DNA of 64,000 nt from Lacisediminimonas profundi (GTDB taxonomy: Bacteria; Pseudomonadota; Gammaproteobacteria; Burkholderiales; Burkholderiaceae_D), in assembly GCF_008831265.1 (NCBI RefSeq), contig NZ_VTTH01000004.1, positions 62,001-126,000 of the forward strand. The letters run 5' to 3'. How positions within the stretch are numbered: the first letter of the stretch is position 1; the number at the start of each line of letters is the position of its first letter. The position numbers and the translations under genes are program-made. The notes beneath the pieces are model-generated. The model was given only the letters and a program-made list of their open reading frames with translations, was not told the DNA's origin and searched no databases. This document shows positions 1 through 10,378 of this stretch, one piece after another.

Positions 1-158
1 GATTTCTTCGCGGGAGGTGCTGACTTGTCGGCGGCCTGCTGTGTGGCCGTCACCGGGAAGAACAGCGACGGCTTGCCGTTGTAGCGCATCCAGTTGTCCC
101 ACAGGATCAACAGCGACATCGAGAAGACGACCCAGAGGACAGTACGTTGGATATCCAT
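1..158 (-). CDS. yidC: YidC membrane protein insertase, N-terminal part (runs off window start)
   Basis: Only the first ~52 codons are present. The protein begins [20 protein letters not shown], the typical YidC/Oxa1 N-terminal transmembrane anchor, then [14 protein letters not shown]. It inserts and folds inner-membrane proteins alone or with SecYEG. It is the last visible gene of the rpmH-rnpA-yidD-yidC row on the minus strand, 21 bp downstream of yidD. That invariant gene order makes the call safe although the catalytic core is outside the window. Confidence 0.93.
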   Translation of the reverse strand, partial: MDIQRTVLWVVFSMSLLILWDNWMRYNGKPSLFFPVTATQQAADKSAPPAKK

Positions 159-179
159 GGTGTTTGGTTTCAGTTCTGT

Positions 180-440
180 TTAGTGTGAGGCTGGCGCCGA
201 GTCTGGCGAGCGAGACGCGGGTGCGGAAGGTTCCGGCACAGGATCATACCCGCCCTCGTGCCACGGGTGGCATTTGCACAGGCGGCGTCCGGAAAGGGCG
301 AACCCCTTCATTGCGCCGTGGCGACGGATCGCCTCGGAAGCAAAGTCGGAACAGCTGGGATGGAATCGGCAGTTGCGGCCAAGATACGGGCTGATGGCGA
401 GTTTGTACAGCCGCAACAGGATCAGTAGCAATCTGCTCAT
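180..440 (-). CDS. yidD: YidD membrane protein insertion efficiency factor
   Basis: An 86-aa protein with the YidD pattern: amphipathic N-terminus (LLLILLRLYKLAISPYLG), then NCRFHPSCSDFASEAI and GRRLCKCHPWHEGGYDPVP, with the conserved Cys pairs. YidD is membrane-associated and helps YidC-dependent insertion. Its start overlaps the rnpA stop by an ATGA-type 4-bp overlap, indicating translational coupling in the rpmH operon. Length is normal for the family. Confidence 0.95.
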   Translation of the reverse strand: MSRLLLILLRLYKLAISPYLGRNCRFHPSCSDFASEAIRRHGAMKGFALSGRRLCKCHPWHEGGYDPVPEPSAPASRSPDSAPASH

Positions 441-826
441 CGGCTTGTTCCTTCGGCGGCAAGTTGTGATGCCAAAAGAGTCATGATCTGTTCGCGCAAA
501 CGCTTTTTCAGCACGGCGGACGAGGCGGGCCCCGCCTTGGTATTGATTGCCGAAGACAGCCGGATGATGCAGTCGAGCGGCGGCAAGTCGCTCTGGCGAA
601 AAACCTCGCGCGCGACCCGCTTGATCATGTTGCGGGTGGCCGCACGCTGTGCCAGCCGTTTGGCAGCAACCACGCCAAGACGTGCCTGTGCCAGGCCGTT
701 TTGCCTGGCATACAGCGTGAAATTGCTGGTCCTGAACACGGGACGCAAACGAAAAGCGGATGAAAACTCATCCGCTTTTAGGATACGTTGTGCCCGGGTG
801 TAACGAGCCTGTTGATTGACTGTCAC
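437..826 (-). CDS. rnpA: Ribonuclease P protein component
   Basis: Protein subunit of RNase P, which matures tRNA 5' ends. The family signature is visible: RILKADEFSSAF, then LGVVAAKRLAQRAATRNMIK with the RNR-like basic motif and KRVAREVFR. The frame is open to an ATG at 898 (153 aa), but that start lies 41 bp inside rpmH and its extra 24 residues look like out-of-frame rpmH. I prefer the GTG at 826 (129 aa), which places the usual ~13 residues before the RILKADEF motif. Neither start has a clear ribosome-binding site. It lies between rpmH and yidD on the minus strand. Confidence 0.88.
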   Translation of the reverse strand: MTVNQQARYTRAQRILKADEFSSAFRLRPVFRTSNFTLYARQNGLAQARLGVVAAKRLAQRAATRNMIKRVAREVFRQSDLPPLDCIIRLSSAINTKAGPASSAVLKKRLREQIMTLLASQLAAEGTSR

Positions 827-857
827 GCCGGCAGGGGCAGCAGGCGAAGCGTCGGGC

Positions 858-992
858 TTATACAGCCAGGCGCTTGCGGCCTTTTGCGCGGCGGGCATTG
901 ATCACGGCGCGGCCGCCACGGGTTGCCATGCGTGCGCGGAAGCCATGGGTACGCTTGCGGCGGACGACGGAAGGTTGGTATGTGCGTTTCAT
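858..992 (-). CDS. rpmH: 50S ribosomal protein L34
   Basis: A 44-aa protein starting [20 protein letters not shown] and ending [11 protein letters not shown], essentially the bacterial L34 consensus. It is very basic and a structural protein of the 50S subunit. It is first in the rpmH-rnpA-yidD-yidC row, about 140 nt downstream of a strong divergent promoter, and it faces away from dnaA. It overlaps the longer, less likely rnpA start. Confidence 0.97.
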   Translation of the reverse strand: MKRTYQPSVVRRKRTHGFRARMATRGGRAVINARRAKGRKRLAV

Positions 993-1141
993 TATCGTTC
1001 TCGCTAGTCAGCTGAATTCGGAAAAGGTCTTACGGGATAGGGGTCTGGCACCCGCTTCATGCAAGGCGCCTCTCCGGCTGGCCGCGACAGCAGCCAGCCG
1101 GAGAGGCAGGACATGCGGCAACGACGGACAGCGAACCCGAG

Positions 1142-1171
1142 ATTAGACCTCAGTTTCTGCTTCTGTGTCAA
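1142..1171 (-). promoter_or_regulatory. Predicted sigma70 promoter for rpmH-rnpA-yidD-yidC
   Basis: Read on the minus strand there is TTGACA (1171-1166), an 18-bp spacer and TCTAAT (1147-1142). That is 6/6 and 5/6 matches to the sigma70 -35 and -10 hexamers. A start site near 1135 would give a leader of ~140 nt before the rpmH ATG at 992, consistent with strong ribosomal-protein expression. Confidence 0.6.
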
Positions 1172-1222
1172 TCACTTGGCAATCTGACGGGCTTTGGCGG
1201 GCGGCAAAATTTGGCTGCTGCC

Positions 1223-1231
1223 TGTGGATAA
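1223..1231 (-). promoter_or_regulatory. DnaA box
   Basis: TGTGGATAA on the plus strand is the exact reverse complement of the consensus TTATCCACA. It lies about 110 bp upstream of the dnaA start and just ahead of a possible -10 at 1248-1253. This position fits both dnaA autoregulation and an origin function. Confidence 0.75.
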
Positions 1232-1342
1232 CTTGGCCTGCCCGGGGTAGAATAGCGGCACACAGCAAGACCTCCTGCCTGTATAAAAATGCACATTAAA
1301 AAGGCAGGCTGCAGCACCCCCCGCTCACATCGAATCGAATTA

Positions 1343-2743
1343 ATGGAAGATTTTTGGCAGACATGTTCCGCGCAGCTGGAACAGGAGCTGACGCCTCAGC
1401 AGTTCAGCGCCTGGATCAAGCCGCTCGTGCCCCTCGACTACGAGGAGGGACGCCTGCGCATTGCGGCGCCGAACCGGTTCAAGCTTGATTGGGTCAAGAC
1501 CCAGTTTGCCAATCGCATCACGGCACTGGCAGCCCAGTACTGGGAGTCGCAGATCGACGTGCAGTTCGTGCTCGACCCGCGCGGCAATGCCCGCAAGGCG
1601 CCGGTGAACGGCGCGCCGGTTGCCGTCAATGGGATGGCCATCCCTGCCGGGCCGTCGGCCGAAGCCATGCCGGCGGCGGCATCGCGTCACCATGATTCAG
1701 TGGAAGAGAATCCGCGCCGCGAGCAAAGCCGCATCAATGCGGCGCTGACCTTCGACAGTTTCGTGACCGGCAAGGCCAACCAGCTGGCGCGCGCAGCCGC
1801 AATCCAGGTTGCCAATAATCCGGGCAGTTCGTATAACCCGCTGTTTTTATATGGCGGCGTCGGCCTCGGAAAAACCCACTTGATCCACGCGATCGGCAAT
1901 CAGGTGCTGGCGGACAATCCGAATGTGCGCATCCGTTACATTCATGCCGAGCAGTATGTGCGCGACGTCGTGACCGCTTACCAGCGCAAGGGTTTTGACG
2001 ATTTCAAGCGCTATTACCATTCGCTGGACCTGCTGTTGATCGACGATATCCAGTTCTTTGGCGGCAAGAGCCGCACGCAGGAAGAATTTTTCTATGCGTT
2101 CGAGGCACTGATTGCTGCAAAGAAGCAGATCATCATTACCAGCGACACCTATCCGAAGGAAATCACCGGCATGGATGACCGGCTGATTTCGCGCTTCGAC
2201 TCCGGCCTGACGGTGGCGGTTGAGCCCCCCGAGCTGGAGATGCGGGTCGCGATCCTGCTCAAGAAAGCCCAGCAGGAAGGCGTGAACTTTTCCGACGACG
2301 TCGCATTTTTCGTCGCCAAGCACCTGCGCTCCAATGTGCGCGAGCTGGAAGGCGCGCTGCGCAAGATCCTGGCCTACTCGCGCTTCCACGGCAAGGACAT
2401 CACCATCGATGTCGTCAAGGAAGCGCTGAAAGACCTGCTGTCGGTGCAGAACCGGCAGATTTCGGTGGAAAACATCCAGAAGACGGTGGCCGACTTTTTC
2501 AACATCAAGGTCGCCGACATGTATTCAAAGAAGCGGCCTGCGAATATCGCCAGGCCGCGGCAGATTGCGATGTACCTCGCCAAGGAACTCACGCAGAAGA
2601 GCCTGCCGGAAATTGGCGAGTTGTTTGGCGGACGCGATCACACCACGGTTCTGCACGCAGTACGCAAGATCGCGGCCGATCGCGGCAAGAATCCGGAGTG
2701 CAATCATGAATTGCATGTGCTGGAACAGACGTTGAAGGGATGA
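1343..2743 (+). CDS. dnaA: Chromosomal replication initiator DnaA
   Basis: 466 aa when started at the ATG of MEDFWQTC, the normal DnaA N-terminus. An upstream in-frame ATG at 1289 adds 18 unrelated residues. Domain I covers ~1-80, then a linker with Ala/Pro-rich sequence. The AAA+ domain begins at [15 protein letters not shown], with Walker [11 protein letters not shown] and Walker [11 protein letters not shown]. Domain IV has the DNA-binding signature [15 protein letters not shown]. DnaA binds DnaA boxes and opens oriC. dnaN and gyrB follow on the same strand. Confidence 0.98.
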   Translation: MEDFWQTCSAQLEQELTPQQFSAWIKPLVPLDYEEGRLRIAAPNRFKLDWVKTQFANRITALAAQYWESQIDVQFVLDPRGNARKAPVNGAPVAVNGMAIPAGPSAEAMPAAASRHHDSVEENPRREQSRINAALTFDSFVTGKANQLARAAAIQVANNPGSSYNPLFLYGGVGLGKTHLIHAIGNQVLADNPNVRIRYIHAEQYVRDVVTAYQRKGFDDFKRYYHSLDLLLIDDIQFFGGKSRTQEEFFYAFEALIAAKKQIIITSDTYPKEITGMDDRLISRFDSGLTVAVEPPELEMRVAILLKKAQQEGVNFSDDVAFFVAKHLRSNVRELEGALRKILAYSRFHGKDITIDVVKEALKDLLSVQNRQISVENIQKTVADFFNIKVADMYSKKRPANIARPRQIAMYLAKELTQKSLPEIGELFGGRDHTTVLHAVRKIAADRGKNPECNHELHVLEQTLKG

Positions 2744-2856
2744 AGCGGAGGGCCCGGAATGGTGATTTCGGGCCGGTATCCGGAAGCGACAACCAGTAGT
2801 GACGCCGCGGCAGGGCGTCGGCAGAACATGTCATAACCTCATAACAAGGAATAAGC

Positions 2857-3963
2857 ATGCAATTGGTCAAAACCCACAGAGACACGCTTCTGAGGCCACT
2901 GCAGATCGTGAGCGGTATTGTCGAGCGTCGGCACACCTTGCCGATTCTGGCCAATATCCTCATCCGCAAGGAAGGCGAGCAGGTTTCTTTCCTGTCCACC
3001 GACATCGAAGTGCAGATCACGACGAAGGCAAATATCGGCAGCGGCGGCGACGTTGCCGCCACCACGGTCGCGGCCCGCAAGCTGCTCGACATCCTGCGCG
3101 CCCTGCCCGATAGCAACGATGTCGCGCTGACGCTGTCCAACAAGCGCATGACGGTCCAGTCCGGCAAGTCGCGCTTCGCGCTGCAGACCCTGGCCGCCGA
3201 CGACTTCCCCACGGTTGCCGAAGCGGGCACCTACAACGCCACCGTCAAGCTGCCGCAGAAGACGCTCAAGCACCTGTTCAACATGGTGTATTTCTCGATG
3301 GCGCAACAGGACATCCGCTACTACCTGAACGGCCTGCTGCTGGTCGTTACCGGCAACCATGTGATCGGCGTGGCCACCGATGGCCATCGGCTGGCTTTCT
3401 GCCAGGTCGCGGTCGAGCAGGAATTGCCGCGCCAGGAAGTGATCATCCCGCGCAAGACGATCATCGAGTTGCAGCGCCTGCTGGACGACAGCGATGACGA
3501 GGTGCAGATTGATATCGCCACCAACCAGGTCAAATTGACCTTCGGCGACATCGAACTGATCTCCAAGCTGGTCGAGGGCAAGTTCCCCGATTACACGCGG
3601 GTGGTTCCAAAGGGCTACAAGAACAGCTTCACGATCCGTCGCGACGAACTGCTGCATGCGCTGCAGAGGACCGCGATCATGACCTCCGACAAGTTCAAGG
3701 GCGTGCGCTGCCTGATCGCGCCCGGCAGCCTCAAGATCAGTTCCACCAACGCCGACCAGGAAGAAGCGGTCGAGGAACTGGAAATCGATTACGGCGGCGA
3801 CAGCATCGATATCGGCTTCAATGTCACTTATCTGCTCGATGTCCTGAACAACCTGAAGACCGACAACGTGACCGTCGCGCTTGGCGACGCCAATTCGTCG
3901 GCCCTGATCACCGTGCCCGAGAACGAGGACTTCAAGTATGTCGTGATGCCGATGCGCATCTGA
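2857..3963 (+). CDS. dnaN: DNA polymerase III beta subunit (sliding clamp)
   Basis: 368 aa, the usual clamp length, starting MQLVKTHRDTLLRPLQIVSG. It contains the clamp landmarks RRHTLPILANIL, GVATDGHRLAF and a C-terminus ending YVVMPMRI, with the conserved VMPMR hydrophobic-groove motif that binds polymerase and partner peptides. It forms the dimeric ring that tethers Pol III. AAGGAAT lies 6 bp upstream of the ATG. It sits 113 bp after dnaA, possibly co-transcribed. Confidence 0.98.
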   Translation: MQLVKTHRDTLLRPLQIVSGIVERRHTLPILANILIRKEGEQVSFLSTDIEVQITTKANIGSGGDVAATTVAARKLLDILRALPDSNDVALTLSNKRMTVQSGKSRFALQTLAADDFPTVAEAGTYNATVKLPQKTLKHLFNMVYFSMAQQDIRYYLNGLLLVVTGNHVIGVATDGHRLAFCQVAVEQELPRQEVIIPRKTIIELQRLLDDSDDEVQIDIATNQVKLTFGDIELISKLVEGKFPDYTRVVPKGYKNSFTIRRDELLHALQRTAIMTSDKFKGVRCLIAPGSLKISSTNADQEEAVEELEIDYGGDSIDIGFNVTYLLDVLNNLKTDNVTVALGDANSSALITVPENEDFKYVVMPMRI

Positions 3964-3988
3964 CGCTCATGCCCTCTCCCCCGGGAGA

Positions 3989-4053
3989 GGGCTGAGGTGA
4001 GGGGGCGGGCCACCCTGGTGGCGCCGTTCTGCGAAGCCCCCTCACCTCAGCCC
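3989..4053. repeat. REP-like intergenic inverted repeat
   Basis: GGGCTGAGGTGAGGGGGC at 3989-4006 is perfectly complementary to 4036-4053, separated by 29 bp. The left arm is preceded by a shorter CCCTCTCCC/GGGAGAGGG hairpin at about 3972-3990. This arrangement resembles dispersed palindromic REP/BIME-type elements. It sits between dnaN and gyrB and lacks a T-tract, so it is not a standard intrinsic terminator. Confidence 0.7.
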
Positions 4054-4080
4054 TGTTCGGCCGGCTGTTGCAGTGAATAA

Positions 4081-6636
<2,556 letters not shown>

Positions 6637-6670
6637 TCCCCGTCGCAGGGCATCCCATAAGCTGAAACAT

Positions 6671-6705
6671 AAAACCCCATAAGTTTCTCAACTTATGGGG
6701 TTTTT
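6671..6705 (+). terminator. Intrinsic terminator of gyrB
   Basis: AAAACCCCATAAGTT (6671-6685) and its perfect complement (6690-6704) form a 15-bp stem with a TCTC loop, ending in a run of five T. It lies 35 bp after the gyrB stop. The A-run on the left arm means it may also act for minus-strand transcripts. Confidence 0.92.
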
Positions 6706-6779
6706 ACTTTACGGCCACACCGATCGCGTCACGGTGCAATACGCCCGACCCGCTTGTGGCGAGCCGGACCGCATCAGGC

Positions 6780-7277
6780 TTACTTCTTTTCTGCAGCCTC
6801 GACCTTGTCGCGGCCAGCATCTACGGTCTTGTCTTGCGCCTTGACCGACTGCTTGTCCTTGTACACGGCTTGCGAATCTTTCGATTGCGCTGACATCTTG
6901 CCGGCCTTCTTGTTGGCTTTCAGTTTCTTCTTGTTGGCTTTCAGAGTTTTCTTTGACTGCTTCAATGCTGCTTTGTCGGACGTCATCTGCGGGCCGGGTT
7001 CGCCGGCCGCGATATTTTGCTTCATGCCCTTGACGTTGCGTTTGTCCAGTCGCACCTGCTTCTCGTCTTTGGATTCTGCTGCCGCCAGGCCTGACTTGGT
7101 GTCTGCCTTCAGCGTTTTCTTGTCTGCGTCGAGCTTCTGCTTGGCCGCGCTCAATGCGGTTTCGTCAGACTTCAGTTGTGCTTTGTCGTTGGCGAGCGTG
7201 GCCGGTGCTTGGGCGAAAGCTGCGCCTGTAAAGGTAACGAGCAGCAGGCTGGAAAGGATAGTGCGCATTGGTTTCAT
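6780..7277 (-). CDS. Lysine-rich secreted protein of unknown function
   Basis: 165 aa. The N-terminus MKPMRTILSSLLLVTFTGAA followed by FAQAP is a classical Sec signal peptide with likely cleavage after AFA. The mature part is low-complexity and built of Lys/Ala/Asp/Gln, with degenerate units such as KKTLKADTK and KKTLKANKKKLKANKK, predicted to be helical or disordered. AAGG precedes the ATG by 7 nt. I recognise no domain. A periplasmic polycation, for example nucleic-acid or envelope binding, is possible but unproven. Confidence 0.75.
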   Translation of the reverse strand: MKPMRTILSSLLLVTFTGAAFAQAPATLANDKAQLKSDETALSAAKQKLDADKKTLKADTKSGLAAAESKDEKQVRLDKRNVKGMKQNIAAGEPGPQMTSDKAALKQSKKTLKANKKKLKANKKAGKMSAQSKDSQAVYKDKQSVKAQDKTVDAGRDKVEAAEKK

Positions 7278-7601
7278 TTGATGCCTTGGTGGGGTTCAGG
7301 TGACTACACAACGGAGTGTGGCCTACGGGCAAGCTCCGGTATGTGCGGCAACGTACGTGGCATGCGACCACGAATTGAAACCGGGGATATCCAAATTCAC
7401 CCTGCACGTGGCAGGCAATGTTGCAAGCTTCGGCGCATGCGAAAGCCAGGCTGACCGGGTTTTGCCAGTCAGGCCTGCCGGGTTGGCACCATATTGAAAT
7501 CGTGGATGTACTGCGGCAACTGACGCGCGTGCTGGACGATGGGATTTACCTGACGCCGACTTTACTCAGGTTCTCCCGCCGCCCAATGGCACGCCAGTTT
7601 T
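7278..7601. other. Intergenic region, nothing recognised
   Basis: 324 bp between the Lys-rich gene (start) and the aminotransferase (stop), both on the minus strand. It should hold the promoter of the Lys-rich gene. I see no clear hexamers, no terminator hairpin with T-run, and only short ORFs without ribosome-binding sites. Confidence 0.5.
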
Positions 7602-8729
7602 CTAGATTACCGCGTCCAGAGCCTTGGCGAAGTTTGCGACGGTGCGCTCGATGTTGTGCAGCTTGTCCAGGCCAAACAAGCCGACGCGGAAGGTCTTGAA
7701 GTCAGCCCGTTCATCGCATTGCAGTGGCACGCCCGCTGCGGTCTGCAGACCCGCCTCCGCAAATTTCTTTGAGGACTGTATGCCGTCATCGTTGGTGTAG
7801 CTCACCACCACGCCGGGCGCTTGAAAACCTTCTGCGGCTACGCTCCTGAATCCTTTTGCGACCAGCAGGGCCCGCACCCTGTCACCGAGTTCCTGTTGCT
7901 CGGCACGGACTTTGTCGAAGCCGTATGCGGCGGTCTCTGCCATGACGTCGCGCAGGACGGTCAGCGAATCCGTAGGCATGGTGGTGTGGTAGGCGAAGCC
8001 GCCCTGCTCGTACGACTCCATCATCTGCAACCACTTGCGCAAATCGCATGCGAAGCTGGTGCTCTGGGTCGAGTCGATTTTGTCTCGTGCGAGTGAACTC
8101 AACATCACCAGGGCGCAGCCCGCCGGGGAACTCCAGCCCTTTTGCGGCGCGCTGACCAGGACGTCGACGCCAATGGCTTGCATGTCGACCCATATGGTCC
8201 CCGAGGCGATGCAATCCAGCACGAACAGGCCGCCCACCGCATGCACGGCGTCGGCGACTTTGCGCATGTAGTCATCGGGCAGCATGATCCCGGAAGCGGT
8301 TTCCACGTGCGGTGCAAAGACCACCGCCGGTTTGGTTTCCTTGATCGCGGCCACCACTTCGTCGACAGGAGGCGGCGCAAAGGCTGCCTGCGGGGAATCT
8401 TCCAAGGGGCGCGCCTTCAGTACCGTGGTACCGGAAGGAATGCTGCCCATGTCAAGGATCTGGCTCCAGCGGTAGCTGAACCATCCATTGCGGATGACCA
8501 GGCAATGCTGCTTGGTCGCGAACTGCCGCGCCACCGCTTCCATGCCGAAGGTGCCGCTACCGGGAACGACAATGGCCGACTGAGCCTTGTAGACCTGTTT
8601 CAAGGTCTTGGAAATGTCCCTCATTACGCCCTGAAAGCGTTGCGACATATGGTTTATCGCACGATCGGTGTAGACGACGGAGTATTCGAGAAGACCGTCG
8701 GGATCGACCTTGGGTAGTAGACCTGGCAC
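7602..8729 (-). CDS. Class V aminotransferase (alanine/serine-glyoxylate aminotransferase type)
   Basis: 375 aa from a GTG preceded by GGAG; an upstream ORF extension to 8798 looks non-coding. Fold-type I PLP enzyme: VVPGSGTFGMEA near the N-terminus, a PLP-contacting Asp in GGLFVLDCIAS, and the Schiff-base Lys in SAPQKGWSSP. This family moves an amino group from Ala or Ser to glyoxylate, yielding glycine. Its upstream neighbour on the same strand carries formyl-transfer and ACT domains, suggesting a glycine/one-carbon context. Glyoxylate could come from oxalate through the PanE-like protein at 48 kb, which is inference. Exact substrates cannot be told from sequence. Confidence 0.85.
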   Translation of the reverse strand: MPGLLPKVDPDGLLEYSVVYTDRAINHMSQRFQGVMRDISKTLKQVYKAQSAIVVPGSGTFGMEAVARQFATKQHCLVIRNGWFSYRWSQILDMGSIPSGTTVLKARPLEDSPQAAFAPPPVDEVVAAIKETKPAVVFAPHVETASGIMLPDDYMRKVADAVHAVGGLFVLDCIASGTIWVDMQAIGVDVLVSAPQKGWSSPAGCALVMLSSLARDKIDSTQSTSFACDLRKWLQMMESYEQGGFAYHTTMPTDSLTVLRDVMAETAAYGFDKVRAEQQELGDRVRALLVAKGFRSVAAEGFQAPGVVVSYTNDDGIQSSKKFAEAGLQTAAGVPLQCDERADFKTFRVGLFGLDKLHNIERTVANFAKALDAVI

Positions 8730-8758
8730 GTTTGCTCCAGCAAAAATGAATCGAATTC

Positions 8759-8787
8759 GGCCTGGCCAGGGTTTGCCTGGCCAGGCC
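8759..8787 (-). terminator. Strong hairpin between formyltransferase-ACT gene and aminotransferase gene
   Basis: GGCCTGGCCAGG (8759-8770) pairs perfectly with 8776-8787 around a 5-nt loop. On the minus strand it lies downstream of the formyltransferase-ACT stop and is followed, about 13 nt later, by a short ATTTTTG stretch. It may be a weak terminator or an mRNA-processing hairpin just before the aminotransferase start. Confidence 0.45.
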
Positions 8788-8858
8788 ACAAAAGGCAAGA
8801 AATGCCGCTAGACTTTTACTGCTCGGGCCACCGGAAGCGGCCCGTCACTGGCACTGGC

Positions 8859-10022
8859 TCAAGTCGACGCGTCAGGCGCTGGCTTCTCGCCCAAGGCGAT
8901 GTCGACCACCATCTCGTGCGCCAGGGTGCCAAGCTGCTGCCGCAGGTCATCCACGGACAACTTGGCAGGAACCAGCAAGTGCGCGCCGATCTTGAACGTC
9001 TGCTTGCCGGACACGCCGCTGCGAACGATCTCGGTGTGAATGTTCTCGATGCTGATACCGCGTTCGGCCAATATCTTGGTCAGGCTGCTGACGATCCCGA
9101 CCCGATCGTCACCGACCAGTTCGAGCTCGACGCTCTTCATCGAGTCGGATACCTTGGCGCCGTCGCTCTTGGCAACGACCACCTGGAGTCCACTGGATTC
9201 CAGTCCGCGCAGCGCATTTGCCAGCGCGTCCGCGTTCTCGCGCGGCACCTCGAAGTGAACCATGCCGGCAAATTCCCCGGCAATCCTGGTCATGCGGCTC
9301 GCCGCCCAGTTGGCGCCGTAACGCTGCGCACGGTCGGCCAGCGAGCTGACGATGCCGTGACGGTCGGCGCCCACGATCGAGACGACCAGCGAGGTAGTGG
9401 TCGACGTGACTTCCTCCGTCAGCACCACCGACCTGCGGATCATCTGGGCCTTGGTGGCGAAACGCGGGTCTTGCGGGAAAGCGGGAAGCGCGCCGTGCAA
9501 TCTGGCGTGATGGGCTACCTTGCTCAAGAGGGTCAGGCCCATCGGCGCCAGCGCCCGCTCCCACAACTCGCGCGCGGTTTCACCCTTTGCGACAAAGCAC
9601 CAGTCCTGAGCGGCGATGGCGCCCGCATCCCAGCCGTCGGCCAGGTGATAGATCGAGCCGCCAGCGATCGGATCGCCCTCCAGAATCGTCCATTCGACCG
9701 CAGCAATGCCGCGATGCCGGGGCAACAGCGACGGGTGATAGCCGATGCCGCCCAGACGCGAGCGCGCGAGCGCCTCGTCGCTCACTCGTGCATGCGTGTG
9801 CGCAGCGATGATGAGATCGGTACCCTCTGCAATCGCCTCTCCCGGTACAAACTTGGGGTTTTCCAGCACATGCAGCGGCACGCCGGCCGCCCGCGCGGCC
9901 TTGGCCAGCCGATCATCTTCAGCGGGAGCAACGACGCTCGTAAATTCGATCCCTTCTTCCTTGCGTAAGGCCTCGAACACCGAGGCGCCGAAGAAACGGG
10001 ATCCTACCAATGCACATTTCAT
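8859..10022 (-). CDS. Formyltransferase-fold domain fused to two ACT domains (GcvR-like)
   Basis: 387 aa in one uninterrupted frame. Start chosen at MKCALVGSRFFG, with AAGGA 8 nt upstream; in-frame ATGs at 10031 and 10043 are poorer. Residues ~1-195 are a formyl_transf_N domain: YHPSLLPRHRG carries the catalytic His, and DGWDAGAI carries the conserved Asp. The YHPSLLPRHRG form matches the hydrolase domain of 10-formyl-THF dehydrogenase rather than Met-tRNA formyltransferase, which has NxH. Residues ~205-375 hold two ACT repeats (SIVGADRHGIVSSLA and ELVGDDRVGIVSSLT) like the glycine-cleavage regulator GcvR. A role as an amino-acid-sensing 10-formyl-THF hydrolase is inferred. PurU has ACT and formyltransferase in the opposite order. 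Confidence 0.8.
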   Translation of the reverse strand: MKCALVGSRFFGASVFEALRKEEGIEFTSVVAPAEDDRLAKAARAAGVPLHVLENPKFVPGEAIAEGTDLIIAAHTHARVSDEALARSRLGGIGYHPSLLPRHRGIAAVEWTILEGDPIAGGSIYHLADGWDAGAIAAQDWCFVAKGETARELWERALAPMGLTLLSKVAHHARLHGALPAFPQDPRFATKAQMIRRSVVLTEEVTSTTTSLVVSIVGADRHGIVSSLADRAQRYGANWAASRMTRIAGEFAGMVHFEVPRENADALANALRGLESSGLQVVVAKSDGAKVSDSMKSVELELVGDDRVGIVSSLTKILAERGISIENIHTEIVRSGVSGKQTFKIGAHLLVPAKLSVDDLRQQLGTLAHEMVVDIALGEKPAPDAST

Positions 10023-10378
10023 TTTTTCCATTCCTTCATTCATCCATGCACAAGCGGTGCGAGGAAGCCCTGTCCGGCGGCACCGACAGCCGGTGCTCAC
10101 GTCCGTGGCACGATCCGTTTGTGCTGCTCTGCGCTACAGCGCATGCGAGCCTCGATGCGATTCAGCGCAAATTACTTTTTGCCGGCGGGCGGCTGGCACT
10201 TCAAGGTTGCCCTGCCGGAACATGCGGCGGGCTTCGGGGCCGCCAAGATTCGCTTTGATTTTTCCGTGATTTCGCATCACGATGCGCGAAAGGATACCAG
10301 AACGTACAAGGCAAAGCTCGCTCGACCGTCCTCATGAACCACGAACAGTACTGAAGCTCCCCACCATCAAAGGAATCC
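10023..10378. other. Divergent intergenic region
   Basis: 356 bp between the divergently oriented formyltransferase-ACT gene and the next plus-strand gene. It should hold both promoters, but I see no strong paired hexamers, riboswitch or repeat. Short ORFs here lack ribosome-binding sites. Confidence 0.5.

Larger units (their letters stand above)
993..1342. other. rpmH-dnaA divergent intergenic region (candidate origin region)
   Basis: 350 bp separate rpmH from the chosen dnaA start. The region contains the rpmH promoter, one perfect DnaA box, and TAGAAT at 1248-1253, which could be a dnaA -10 element. I see only the one strong DnaA box and no clear AT-rich unwinding element. The location is typical of oriC, but the box density is too low to assert the origin here. 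Confidence 0.5.

Noticed and set aside
1289-1342. Upstream in-frame ATG extending dnaA by 18 codons
   Set aside because: Extra residues do not fit the DnaA N-terminus, and MEDFWQTC matches the family start.
8802-9968. 388-codon plus-strand frame
   Set aside because: Antisense to the formyltransferase-ACT gene; composition is that of a shadow frame.
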